Part shown: positions 44,416 to 52,893 of the stretch, piece by piece | How the letters are laid out: each line of letters starts with the position of its first letter | Position numbering within the stretch: the stretch's first letter is position 1 | Assembly (NCBI RefSeq): GCF_023272795.1 | Contig: NZ_CP096829.1 | Span: 3,782,001 to 3,846,000, forward strand | DNA from: Flavobacterium humidisoli | Lineage (GTDB): Bacteria > Bacteroidota > Bacteroidia > Flavobacteriales > Flavobacteriaceae | Direction: 5' to 3' | Length of the DNA: 64,000 bases | Translations under genes and position numbers: made by a program | Notes under the pieces: model-generated | What the model saw: the letters and a program-made list of their open reading frames with translations, nothing else | Database searches by the model: none | What the model was told of the DNA's origin: nothing

Positions 44416-46056
44416 ATGTATAAATCTTACTTTTTTATCATTTTACTTCTTCTAATGTTTACCTCGTGTAACTATTACAAAGAGTACGTTACAACCGATG
44501 TAACCTATGATGTTGATTACGATCATCAGAAGATGGATTGGGGTAAATCGGATAGTTCGAGTTTTAGATTCCAAACAGATGTTGAAATACAAAAACGAAA
44601 AGACACTTCTCAATCGTTAGGGCTTCAGATAAATGCCTTTGGTGCTTTTGATGTGTATTGGGATGGAGTTTTGATTGGGAGAAATGGTCAAATGGCAAAA
44701 TCAGATCGTGTTGAGGTGCCAGGAACAGAAACATCTTATTATCAAATACCTAATAATTTGTCTAAATTGGGCAAACACACTGTTGTTTTAATTGGTTCAC
44801 AGACCTACAATAGAGAAGCTGAGCGCGGTATTGATGTAAAACTTAAAGATTATCTGCTGCTTCATCGTTCACCGCTTATCGTGGTTTCTTTTATGAATAT
44901 TATGGCAGGTGCTTTCCTTATTGCAGGCATCTACTATTTTTTTTTATATCTAAATAGTACTCGAAAAGAACTAGCAGTTTTGCTTTTCGGAATTATTTGC
45001 CTGCTTTTCTTTTGTCTGCTAATTATCGAATATGTCAAGTATTATTTAGAAATTCCTTATAATGAATTTTATACTCGTTTAAAGATTATTGGCTGGCTTA
45101 CTTTTGCTATTTCAATGCTCGTGCCGTGGTATTTTATGTTACAGTTTGAATTTAAAAGAAAGAAACTAGTGCTGCTTTTTTTGTTCATTGTCCTTTTAGC
45201 AATTTATATTGGCTATTATGGTCATTATGATATTTCGGCAGCCTATTTTACTATAACTGCCCGTTTCTTTTCTATTGTAATCGCTATTGAAGCCGCCATT
45301 AGAAAAGCAAAAGGCGGACTTATAGTTGCAGTTGGTTTATTGGCAGGAGTAGTGGTCAATTATTTTATGTTTTATGACTTCGGATTGTTTATTGCTTTTA
45401 CCATTTTGGTGCTTTGCATGCTCTATCTCCATACCATACGGACAAAGGCAATGGAAGAAGCTCATAATGCATCATTGCTGCTTTCTTCAAGATTGCAATT
45501 AGAATTGATCAAGAAAAATATTCAGCCGCATTTTCTTCGAAATACTTTAACCTCGCTGATCGATTGGATTGAAGAATCGCCTAAAGAAGGGGTTGTTTTT
45601 ATTCGCGCTCTAGCGGAAGAATTTGATATAATGAATGATATTGCCGAAGACACACTTATTCCAATCAGACAAGAAATTGATTTGTGCAGAAGACATTTAG
45701 AAGTAATGTCTTTTCGTAAAGAAATTTGTTATGAATGGCAAGAAGAGGGAATTGAGGAAAATGAAACGATTCCGCCTGCTATTTTTCATACCATTATAGA
45801 AAACGGAATTACACATAGTCTTCCTCCAGAACAAGGTTGTATTGTTTTTTGTTTGAAATTCGTCAAAGAGAAGCAATTCAAACAATACACTTTATTGACT
45901 TTTGCTAAAAATCGTCAAGCGAAAAAAGACAAGCGAATAGGAACGGGATTTAAATACATTGAAGCTAGATTAACAGAAAGTTACGGTACCAATTGGTCTT
46001 TCGATTCTCATGCTGTAGAAAAAGGGTGGGAAACCATCATTAAAATTTTGGATTAA
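44416..46056 (+). CDS. LytS-type sensor histidine kinase
   Basis: The ATG at 44416 is preferred; a TTG 33 bp upstream is in frame but has no support. The 546 residues have a lipobox-like FTSC at about 17-20, a 7TM-like membrane region, and a His_kinase domain with NIQPHFLRNTLTSLIDWIEE, where His is the phosphate site. The N box is IIENGITHSLPPEQG. Its stop is 1 bp from the response regulator. The signal is unknown; the nearest divergent gene is a TonB-type receptor. Confidence 0.85.
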   Translation: MYKSYFFIILLLLMFTSCNYYKEYVTTDVTYDVDYDHQKMDWGKSDSSSFRFQTDVEIQKRKDTSQSLGLQINAFGAFDVYWDGVLIGRNGQMAKSDRVEVPGTETSYYQIPNNLSKLGKHTVVLIGSQTYNREAERGIDVKLKDYLLLHRSPLIVVSFMNIMAGAFLIAGIYYFFLYLNSTRKELAVLLFGIICLLFFCLLIIEYVKYYLEIPYNEFYTRLKIIGWLTFAISMLVPWYFMLQFEFKRKKLVLLFLFIVLLAIYIGYYGHYDISAAYFTITARFFSIVIAIEAAIRKAKGGLIVAVGLLAGVVVNYFMFYDFGLFIAFTILVLCMLYLHTIRTKAMEEAHNASLLLSSRLQLELIKKNIQPHFLRNTLTSLIDWIEESPKEGVVFIRALAEEFDIMNDIAEDTLIPIRQEIDLCRRHLEVMSFRKEICYEWQEEGIEENETIPPAIFHTIIENGITHSLPPEQGCIVFCLKFVKEKQFKQYTLLTFAKNRQAKKDKRIGTGFKYIEARLTESYGTNWSFDSHAVEKGWETIIKILD

Positions 46057-46057
46057 A

Positions 46058-46753
46058 ATGAAAATACTCATAATTGAAGATGAAGCTCGTATTGCCAAAA
46101 GAGTAGAAAGAATGACGCGTGATTTCTTTGACAAAGACGTGCAAATTCTGCTTTCTGATTCTCTTGAAAACGGACTTTCGGTTATTGAAAATAATCCAAT
46201 CGATCTTCTGCTTCTAGATTTAAATCTGAATGGAGAAGATGGATTTGAAATCTTGCAGACTTTTGTGGCGGGTTCCTTTCAGACCATTATTATTTCTGCC
46301 TATACCGATAAAGCTATTACTGCCTTCAATTATGGAGTTTTGGATTTTGTACCCAAACCTTTCGATCAAAATAGATTGGAGCAAGCCTTTACGCGTTATA
46401 CCACACAGGGAAAACAATCGGGTGGAGATGTTCGTTTTTTGGCGGTAAGAAAAGCAAAGACGTTCAGACTTGTGCCTGTTAATGAGATTTTATATATTAA
46501 AGGAGCAGGGATTTATACCGAATTACATTTGGCCAATAACAAAATAGAATTACACGATAAATCACTTGAAGCTTTAGAAAAACTGCTTCCTGAAACATTT
46601 GAAAGAATACATAAATCGTATATTTTATGTTGGGAGCAAGCAGACAAAATTGTGGTAGAAGCAGGAGGAAAGTACAGTATGCAACTTAAAAATGGTGATT
46701 TATTGCCAATTGGACGTTCTAAGTATAAAGAGATTAAGAATAAACTGCTATAG
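46058..46753 (+). CDS. LytTR response regulator
   Basis: The 231 residues have a receiver domain with phosphoacceptor D54 in LLLLDLNLNGEDG and the conserved Lys in VPKPFD (about 107). The LytTR DNA-binding domain (about 130-231) has FLAVRKAKTFRLVPVNEILYIKG and ERIHKSYILCWEQAD. It forms a two-component pair with the kinase directly upstream. Confidence 0.9.
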   Translation: MKILIIEDEARIAKRVERMTRDFFDKDVQILLSDSLENGLSVIENNPIDLLLLDLNLNGEDGFEILQTFVAGSFQTIIISAYTDKAITAFNYGVLDFVPKPFDQNRLEQAFTRYTTQGKQSGGDVRFLAVRKAKTFRLVPVNEILYIKGAGIYTELHLANNKIELHDKSLEALEKLLPETFERIHKSYILCWEQADKIVVEAGGKYSMQLKNGDLLPIGRSKYKEIKNKLL

Positions 46754-46891
46754 TTTCCAGCACAGTAAAAGAGTTATCGCTACAGAAGAATGTACTTAAT
46801 TTTTAATATTGATTTTTTATTAAACTTTAACGAATTGTCAAAAGAGAAGGCTAATGCAAAAAACGCATTAACAAATTAAAAAATAGCATTT

Positions 46892-46919
46892 TTGTGCATT
46901 AGGTTTTTGCCTAGTTTTA
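46892..46919 (+). promoter_or_regulatory. Candidate promoter of the tandem GNAT
   Basis: TTG at 46892-46894, a 17-bp spacer, then TAGTTTTA (one mismatch to TAnnTTTG). It is 35 bp before the ATG at 46954. Confidence 0.35.
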
Positions 46920-46953
46920 TCCCTAGAAAAACACAGATACAAAGAGCCACAAA

Positions 46954-47928
46954 ATGATAACAACCAAAAACCTTTTAATAAAACCTTATAGAATAGCGGA
47001 TTCCGAATGCTTTTTCAAAAGTATAACTGATAACAGTGAATATTTGTATGATTACTTTGCGAACATGATTAAAGTGAATGATAGCTTAGAATCAACAAAA
47101 AAATATTTGGAGCAGAAAGAGAAAGAATGGCTAGAAAATAAAAGTTATGCTTGCGGTATATTTTCAAAAGAAAACAATGAATTTATAGGACATATATCTG
47201 TACGAGAAATCGATTGGAGAGTTCCAAAAGGCGAACTGGCTTATTTTATTTTAAAAGAACATAACGGTAATAATTATGCAGCCGAAGCATTAACGGCTTT
47301 TAAAAACTGGTGTTTTGCAACTAAAAAGTTTAATAGGCTTTTTATGAAAATTGCAGAAGAAAACGCCGCAAGCATTAAAGTAGCCGAACGTTCTGGATTT
47401 GTGTATGAAGGACTTCTAAAAAAAGATTACAGAAAAAGAGAAGAAGAGTTGACAGATATGAAAATATACGGATATACTGAAGATTTGGAACTCGTAAGAA
47501 CGACTTCTCAAAATGCAGATTTCGCCAATTTAATTGTAAAACTAGATGAGAATTTAGCAAGCCGAAATGGCGATATGCAAGAATACTTCAACCAATTTAA
47601 TAAAGTTGATGCCATTAAGCACGTCATTATTGCTTATATCAACGGAATAGCAGTGGGCTGTGGAGCTATAAAACAATTTGATAATGAATCTGTTGAGGTA
47701 AAACGCATGTTTGTTTCTGACGAATATAGAGGAAGACGCATTGCATCAAAGGTTTTAAATGAGTTGGAAAACTGGGCTAAGGAATTAGGTTATGCATCGG
47801 CCGTTTTAGAAACCAGCAATGTGCAAACAGAAGCAGTTGCATTGTATACTAAAACGTATACGGTTACCGAAAATTACGGACAATATGCTGGAATAGATAC
47901 TAGTATTTGCTTTAAAAAGGAATTGTAG
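46954..47928 (+). CDS. Tandem GNAT acetyltransferase fusion
   Basis: The 324 residues contain two acetyltransferase modules. Residues 1-175 are a RimJ/RimL-like GNAT (FIGHISVREIDWRVPKGELAYFI, NNYAAEALTAFKNWC, AAEEN and SIKVAERSGFVYEGLLKKD). Residues 180-324 are a second GNAT with VKRMFVSDEYRGRRIASKVLNELE. Both CoA loops look intact. The substrate is unknown; a dual acetylation of a ribosomal protein or antibiotic is possible. It stands alone. Confidence 0.85.
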   Translation: MITTKNLLIKPYRIADSECFFKSITDNSEYLYDYFANMIKVNDSLESTKKYLEQKEKEWLENKSYACGIFSKENNEFIGHISVREIDWRVPKGELAYFILKEHNGNNYAAEALTAFKNWCFATKKFNRLFMKIAEENAASIKVAERSGFVYEGLLKKDYRKREEELTDMKIYGYTEDLELVRTTSQNADFANLIVKLDENLASRNGDMQEYFNQFNKVDAIKHVIIAYINGIAVGCGAIKQFDNESVEVKRMFVSDEYRGRRIASKVLNELENWAKELGYASAVLETSNVQTEAVALYTKTYTVTENYGQYAGIDTSICFKKEL

Positions 47929-47945
47929 AAAGCCTTTAACTAATA

Positions 47946-47988
47946 ACAACTTCGATGCTTTCATGGTAACAAATAGCATCGAAGTTGT
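47946..47988. terminator. Hairpin between convergent genes
   Basis: ACAACTTCGATGCT (47946-47959) pairs perfectly with AGCATCGAAGTTGT (47975-47988). It ends the GNAT gene and faces the PL14-like gene. Confidence 0.75.
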
Positions 47989-48035
47989 AGGGTTTATTTT
48001 TTTCGGTTCAAATGTTTTTTAAATTGTGTTAAACA

Positions 48036-48824
48036 CTATAGAGCATCCCAAGATGCGCTAGGATAGTAGATAGAGCTTGTTACAGGAGCTGTCCAGTAGC
48101 TTTGACTTCCTCCTCGGAAAGTATGAAGACTTACTGCATTTATATTTCGCTTAGCATCGTTGGTTACCCAGCGAATTTTTTCGTTCAATATCTCTGTACC
48201 GTTCACGTAATATTTTACGTATCCGTCAGTATTTGATCCTGTATTTAACTTCACAGATATTTGGCAGTTATAGGTAACGCCTTCCTGTATGTAATATTTC
48301 TTTCCGAAATCGTTACCATATTGTCCCGGCTGATCTCTATAATATACGTAAGGTTGAAGATAAGCACCGCTTCCTTTGGCTGTATTAGAACCGCTTGGAC
48401 AATACCACATAAACCTTGCGCTACCGCCGTTTCCATCCCATGCAGCATCGCCACCCGTATTTTGGTCACCAATTAAGATGCCATATCCGCATTTACCGCC
48501 TCGGCTCCAATAAAATCCATTGTTAAATTTCATTTGGAACCAAACGGTATAAACGCCTGTAGACCATACGCCATATGAGGTGCACAATCCGCCTGGACAA
48601 GATAAGGTGTTGGTTTGCAAAGTGATCGTTCTTGCTCCAGCAGTTCCTTTTGCTGTTGTACCGGCTTGTATTGCGGAATTATTTGAAATAGTGTCTCTAT
48701 TCGCGATTAAGTCAGAATCTTTTTTAGCAGTTTGGGACACATCTAAATCTTGCTCCTTTTCGCAGGAATAAAACACTAATGCTGCAGTAGCGAGCATACA
48801 AGATAATTTTATGATTTTCTTCAT
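48036..48824 (-). CDS. PL14-like polysaccharide-lyase-fold lipoprotein
   Basis: The 262 residues have a lipobox FYSC at about 18-21, then a linker rich in Thr, Gly and Ala. The core matches what I recall for the PL14/vAL-1 lyase fold: VWFQMKFNNGFYWSRGGKCG, DAAWDGNGGSARFMWYCPSG and YVKYYVNGTEILNEKIRW. PL14-type enzymes degrade polyuronides such as alginate or glucuronan. As a surface lipoprotein it could act outside the cell. The substrate is not assigned. A second chance is a plain concanavalin-like binding protein. Confidence 0.65.
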   Translation of the reverse strand: MKKIIKLSCMLATAALVFYSCEKEQDLDVSQTAKKDSDLIANRDTISNNSAIQAGTTAKGTAGARTITLQTNTLSCPGGLCTSYGVWSTGVYTVWFQMKFNNGFYWSRGGKCGYGILIGDQNTGGDAAWDGNGGSARFMWYCPSGSNTAKGSGAYLQPYVYYRDQPGQYGNDFGKKYYIQEGVTYNCQISVKLNTGSNTDGYVKYYVNGTEILNEKIRWVTNDAKRNINAVSLHTFRGGSQSYWTAPVTSSIYYPSASWDAL

Positions 48825-49477
48825 TTTTTAAATTTTAAGGTTAGTAAACAATTAATAGTTAGTAAAATAGATAGTAGTATTTTAAACCGAAAGTGTAAAG
48901 TTGATTATTAATAATTTATGCAAGGAGTAATAAAGTACGTTTTTACGTACACAGAAATCCAGCGTATGTACTTGTTAAGCATTCCAATACATAAGGCTGA
49001 TGTTGAGAAACTTTTCGTCACAAGCAAAAATGTCAATAAATAGAAATCAACTTAGAAGAAATGTAAAAGAAAAATTATGGTATTTAATTTTATTTCAGAT
49101 ATCAAAAAAAGTTTTCCTACAATCACAATTTCGAGATATTTCTTTTATAGGATTTGCGCAAATTTTAACTTTTTGGAGATCCAAGTTTTGACAAATGTCT
49201 AAGCAGACCGATGCGCTATAGGAAGAAAATCAGACTAATTTTTATGGCTGTTATAAAACTTTAATGGTGTCCTTAAAATCAGAAAAAGGTCAATAAATAC
49301 TTGGTTTGTTTATGTTGAGGATATGTTAGTGTTTATGCTTATATATTGATTATATTGCATTATTTTGTCTAAATTATCAAAAAATATGCCAAAATATACT
49401 ATTTTTTTTACCGAAAAAATTTGTTTGTTTTGAAAGATTTAAATTACATTTACAACAAACAAACATAATCTTCAGAC
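48825..49477. other. Long AT-rich intergenic stretch
   Basis: No gene is supported. A candidate promoter is at its right end: TTG at 49425-49427, a 17-bp spacer and TACATTTA at 49445-49452 (last base off), before the VKOR gene. No hairpin of note is seen. Confidence 0.45.
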
Positions 49478-51028
49478 ATGGTACAATTAGTTCAAAAGTA
49501 TTTAAGTATAAATAATTATAAAGATCAAACAGAAGAATTTGAAGACCTATTTCAGTCTCATCCTGATTATCCCAGCTTATTTGCCATTACCGATACTTTT
49601 GATTTATTATCCATAGAAAATGTAGCTGTAAGAATTCAAAAAGAGCAATTATCTGAATTGCCAGATTCTTTTTTGGCTGTATACAAACAAAATATAGTGT
49701 TGGCAACTCAAAAAGAAGAAACAATAACTATTGAGTCAGAAGAGGAAGGAAAAAAGGTTTTACTACTTGATGATTTTGTCCAAGACTGGGATGGAATTGT
49801 AGCAGTTATTGAACCAAATGAAACTCCAAAATCAGCAAGCTTTAAGACAACTTCAAATTGGCATTATTATGCTTTAGCAATTCTTGCTTTGGTAATTGTT
49901 TCGTTTTTTTATAATAGTTATGGCATTAGCGAAATTTTGTTGCTCTTAACCTCAATTGCAGGCCTTGTTTTCAGCGTTTTTATAGTTCAAGAAAAACTAG
50001 GTGTTAAAAACGAAATGGTATCTAAATTTTGCAGTATGAGTCCTAGCGCATCATGTGACTCTGTAATTGGCTCCAATAAAGGAGAGATTAATAAATGGAT
50101 TAATTTCGCAGATTTGCCTGTTCTTTTTTTCGGTGTTAATTTACTTGCGGTACTAGCAAATCCTTCTGGGTCAAGTGTTGTAATTGGATTTTTAAGTTTA
50201 TTATCTCTCCCTGTAATTGCTTATTCTATTTATATACAAAAATGGCAGCTTAAAAAATGGTGCTTATTATGTTTGACAGTTTCCGCCATTATAATTCTTC
50301 AAAGTGCTGTTTGGGTTTTTATGATGCAACCATTTGTTTATAATGTATCTAGTCTTTTTCCTTATTTGTTTTCGTTAATATTAATTGTTAGCTCTTGGTT
50401 AGCTATAAAACCTATTTTAACAGGTAAAATGAAAGCAGAAGAAGAGGTAAACAAATTGAAAAAATTTAAAAGAAATTTCGGGGTGTTAAATTCATTGACC
50501 AAAGAGATTCCAGTTTTGGCTGGTTTTAATAAACTAGAGGGGCTTCAGTTTGGTAAAATTGATGCTGATGTAGAACTTTTAATTATTTTAAGTCCAAGTT
50601 GCGGGTATTGCCACAAGGCTTTTGCAGAATCTATGGAATTAATAAATAGATATCCAGAAAAAGTATCTCTTAAAGTTTTATTCAATATTAATCCTGATAA
50701 TACGAACAATCCATATAAAATTGTTGTAGATCAATTATTGGAAATTAATAACAAAAATAAGGATTCGGTTTTAGAAGCAATTTCAGATTGGCACATAAAA
50801 AAGATCGGACTGGATAAATGGTTAGAGAAATGGAATTCAGGTTCGATTAGTATGAAAATAAATCAACAAGTAGAATTGCAATACGATTGGTGTCGTGAAA
50901 ATAAATTTAATTATACGCCAGTGAAAATTGTAAATAATGAAATCTTTCCTCATGAATATGAAATAAGTGATTTAAGATACTTTTTAGGTGATTTTTCAGA
51001 AGCAAAAAGTTTAAGAAAAGTAGTTTGA
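49478..51028 (+). CDS. C39-like/VKOR/thioredoxin fusion oxidase
   Basis: The 516 residues combine three parts. Residues 1-115 look like an inactive peptidase C39 domain (HPDYPSLFAITDTFDLL, LLDDFVQDWDGIVAVIE) without the catalytic Cys. Residues 130-310 are the VKOR membrane part with all four cysteines: C185 and C193 in the loop, C262 and C265 in WCLLC. Residues 330-516 are a thioredoxin domain with SCGYC (C375, C378). Such a protein can take electrons from protein thiols to quinone and so form disulfides in secreted peptides. The next gene encodes a six-Cys, double-glycine peptide, the obvious client. Confidence 0.88.
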   Translation: MVQLVQKYLSINNYKDQTEEFEDLFQSHPDYPSLFAITDTFDLLSIENVAVRIQKEQLSELPDSFLAVYKQNIVLATQKEETITIESEEEGKKVLLLDDFVQDWDGIVAVIEPNETPKSASFKTTSNWHYYALAILALVIVSFFYNSYGISEILLLLTSIAGLVFSVFIVQEKLGVKNEMVSKFCSMSPSASCDSVIGSNKGEINKWINFADLPVLFFGVNLLAVLANPSGSSVVIGFLSLLSLPVIAYSIYIQKWQLKKWCLLCLTVSAIIILQSAVWVFMMQPFVYNVSSLFPYLFSLILIVSSWLAIKPILTGKMKAEEEVNKLKKFKRNFGVLNSLTKEIPVLAGFNKLEGLQFGKIDADVELLIILSPSCGYCHKAFAESMELINRYPEKVSLKVLFNINPDNTNNPYKIVVDQLLEINNKNKDSVLEAISDWHIKKIGLDKWLEKWNSGSISMKINQQVELQYDWCRENKFNYTPVKIVNNEIFPHEYEISDLRYFLGDFSEAKSLRKVV

Positions 51029-51052
51029 TAGTATTATAAAAATATATAAAAA

Positions 51053-51068
51053 ATTCTTGCGCAAGAAT
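51053..51068. promoter_or_regulatory. Perfect 16-bp palindrome upstream of the peptide gene
   Basis: ATTCTTGCGCAAGAAT is fully self-complementary, 65 bp before the peptide ATG and 24 bp after the oxidase stop. It could be an operator or a hairpin with a minimal loop. AGACA (51069-51073) and TGTCT (51085-51089) form a second small stem just after. Confidence 0.5.
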
Positions 51069-51132
51069 AGACATAAACTTCAAGTGTCTTTAAGCAGATT
51101 GAAGTATTAACTAATATTAAAAACTATATACT

Positions 51133-51318
51133 ATGTTAAAAAACATTTTAAAGTTAGACGGCGTTGCTGAACTAACTAAAACTGAAAAAAGAAGTGTTAA
51201 AGGAGGTTTGGCTTGTGTTGACGGAGTATGTCCAAAACCAGGTAATTATTGTTGTCCTCCTTATCCAGATACAGAAGAACAGCTTTGCAGACTAATTGGC
51301 ACAAGTTGTCCAGGTTAA
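51133..51318 (+). CDS. Double-glycine leader peptide with six cysteines
   Basis: The 61 residues have the GG-leader form MLKNILKLDGVAELTKTEKR then SVKGG, with the double glycine at 24-25. Cleavage there gives a 36-residue peptide with Cys at 28, 33, 40, 41, 52 and 59 of the precursor, enough for three disulfides, and several Pro and Gly. It is therefore a bacteriocin-like or signalling peptide precursor of the Bacteroidota GG type. No C39 ABC exporter is in the window. The VKOR-thioredoxin protein just upstream could oxidise it. The mature activity is unknown. Confidence 0.85.
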   Translation: MLKNILKLDGVAELTKTEKRSVKGGLACVDGVCPKPGNYCCPPYPDTEEQLCRLIGTSCPG

Positions 51319-51410
51319 GAATTTCATATTCTGTTATATTTCAGATTAGGTGCTTTAACGTGACATAATATAACTATCGAAAAAAGAATTTCTAACATTA
51401 GAATATTAGA

Positions 51411-51439
51411 AGAGACTGTTTAGGCAGTCTCTTTTTTTT
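51411..51439 (+). terminator. Intrinsic terminator after the peptide gene
   Basis: AGAGACTG (51411-51418) pairs with CAGTCTCT (51425-51432) and is followed by seven T. It separates the peptide gene from 51573. Confidence 0.85.
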
Positions 51440-51572
51440 GTTTTAAAAAGTTTTGGCAAAGTACTGAAAACAGAAAATATCTTGACTTAAAAATATATTT
51501 TTAGTAGAAATAAATATACATTAGCTTAAAAAAACATTACAAACTACAATCATTCTTCACTGAAATATTTTA

Positions 51573-52715
51573 ATGAAAAAATACGCATTAGCATTTTGTT
51601 TTGTATTACTATCGGTTTGCATTTTTGCTCAGGAAAACCAAGTTCCAGCCATAAAAATATATTTGGAAGATGCAGAAAATGGTAAAAATGTGAAGGATGC
51701 AAAAGTTACTCTTGAGGGTTTTGGGCTTCCAGATATTACTGCAGAGTATAATAAGAAAGATAAAAGTTATTATTTTAATGAAATTCCATTAAGGTATAAT
51801 ACCGTCATGACTTATCATGAAAAATACAACGAAAAAGGTTTTCAGAATGTAGAAGGATTACCAAACGAATTGAAATTCAGGCTCTTCAAACCAATTAAGG
51901 TGTCTTATGGATTTGAGTTTTTCTGGTTTCACTATTTTCCAGAGAAAAGTTATGTCGAAGATCCTTATAAACTGAGTATTTCATTGAATGATAATGATAT
52001 GAATTATAATTCTTTGAGAGCATATATCAGCAAAAAAATTAAAGAGTTAAACCTTGAAATGGAATTGGTAAATCCTTTTTGGGAAGAAAGTAAAATAATG
52101 AAGTATAGCTTAACTTTTCCAAACCAAAAAGAAGCTTATCCTTTGCTTAGTTCAAAGAATACCAATGTCATAGATCATGAATATGTTTTTCCGTTAAAAG
52201 GAGGCGTAAGTTCTATTTTTCCAGAGCGAGAATATTCTAATACATCCAAGGATATTTGTTTTATTGTGCGAAAAAAAGATGGTTCAAAATTTAAACGATT
52301 TAATGATCCTATAATTAAAAAGTTGAAAGAAGAAAATTTTAATGTTTCCGCGATTGTTTTAAATAAAATAACAGGATACGACAACGCACGCACAAAATTA
52401 GAAAAGAGAGATAGGTTTAGTAAAAAGTTTAACTTAAAACACGATGTAGATTCATCAAAGGTTTTCTTTTATAATTTATACAACCAAAAGCCTATAAGGT
52501 TGTTTTTTTGGAAACGCAGATCACGAGTTAGCATCATGGAACCAGATCAGTTTCCTCAACTTCCTTTGTTTTTTCTTATATCAAATGATAATTTAGATAT
52601 TCCAGAATATAGACCGAATACAGAAGGAGTGGAGTTTCAGAAAATTCCCATTCAAGATAAAGCATTAGGTCTTGGAATATTAGATCAATATGGATATTAT
52701 CTCAATGCAAAATAA
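51573..52715 (+). CDS. Secreted protein of unknown family
   Basis: The 380 residues have a signal peptide ending FAQ. The first 75 residues resemble a beta-sandwich repeat (AIKIYLEDAENGKNVKDAKVTLEG), a little like a carboxypeptidase-regulatory or bacterial Ig type. The rest is a mixed, aromatic-rich region with no catalytic motif I know. A terminator divides it from the peptide gene, so any link to that pair is only by neighbourhood. Confidence 0.6.
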   Translation: MKKYALAFCFVLLSVCIFAQENQVPAIKIYLEDAENGKNVKDAKVTLEGFGLPDITAEYNKKDKSYYFNEIPLRYNTVMTYHEKYNEKGFQNVEGLPNELKFRLFKPIKVSYGFEFFWFHYFPEKSYVEDPYKLSISLNDNDMNYNSLRAYISKKIKELNLEMELVNPFWEESKIMKYSLTFPNQKEAYPLLSSKNTNVIDHEYVFPLKGGVSSIFPEREYSNTSKDICFIVRKKDGSKFKRFNDPIIKKLKEENFNVSAIVLNKITGYDNARTKLEKRDRFSKKFNLKHDVDSSKVFFYNLYNQKPIRLFFWKRRSRVSIMEPDQFPQLPLFFLISNDNLDIPEYRPNTEGVEFQKIPIQDKALGLGILDQYGYYLNAK

Positions 52716-52893
52716 CGCCTTCAAAATCATTATAAGTATTAATTAATTCTATTCAAAACATGACTTCTTTTTTCTTAATCTGTTTTTAGATAAAACACTT
52801 TCGTCAAAAAAAACAGGCTTCACACAATTTAAAAACTAAAAATAAATTGTATCTTTTATATCGTTTTTAAACAGATATAATAAAAAATAAATT

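Noticed and set aside
49000-49191. Plus-strand frame of 63 residues in the 48825-49477 gap
   Set aside because: AT-rich stretch with no motif, no promoter and no ribosome site.
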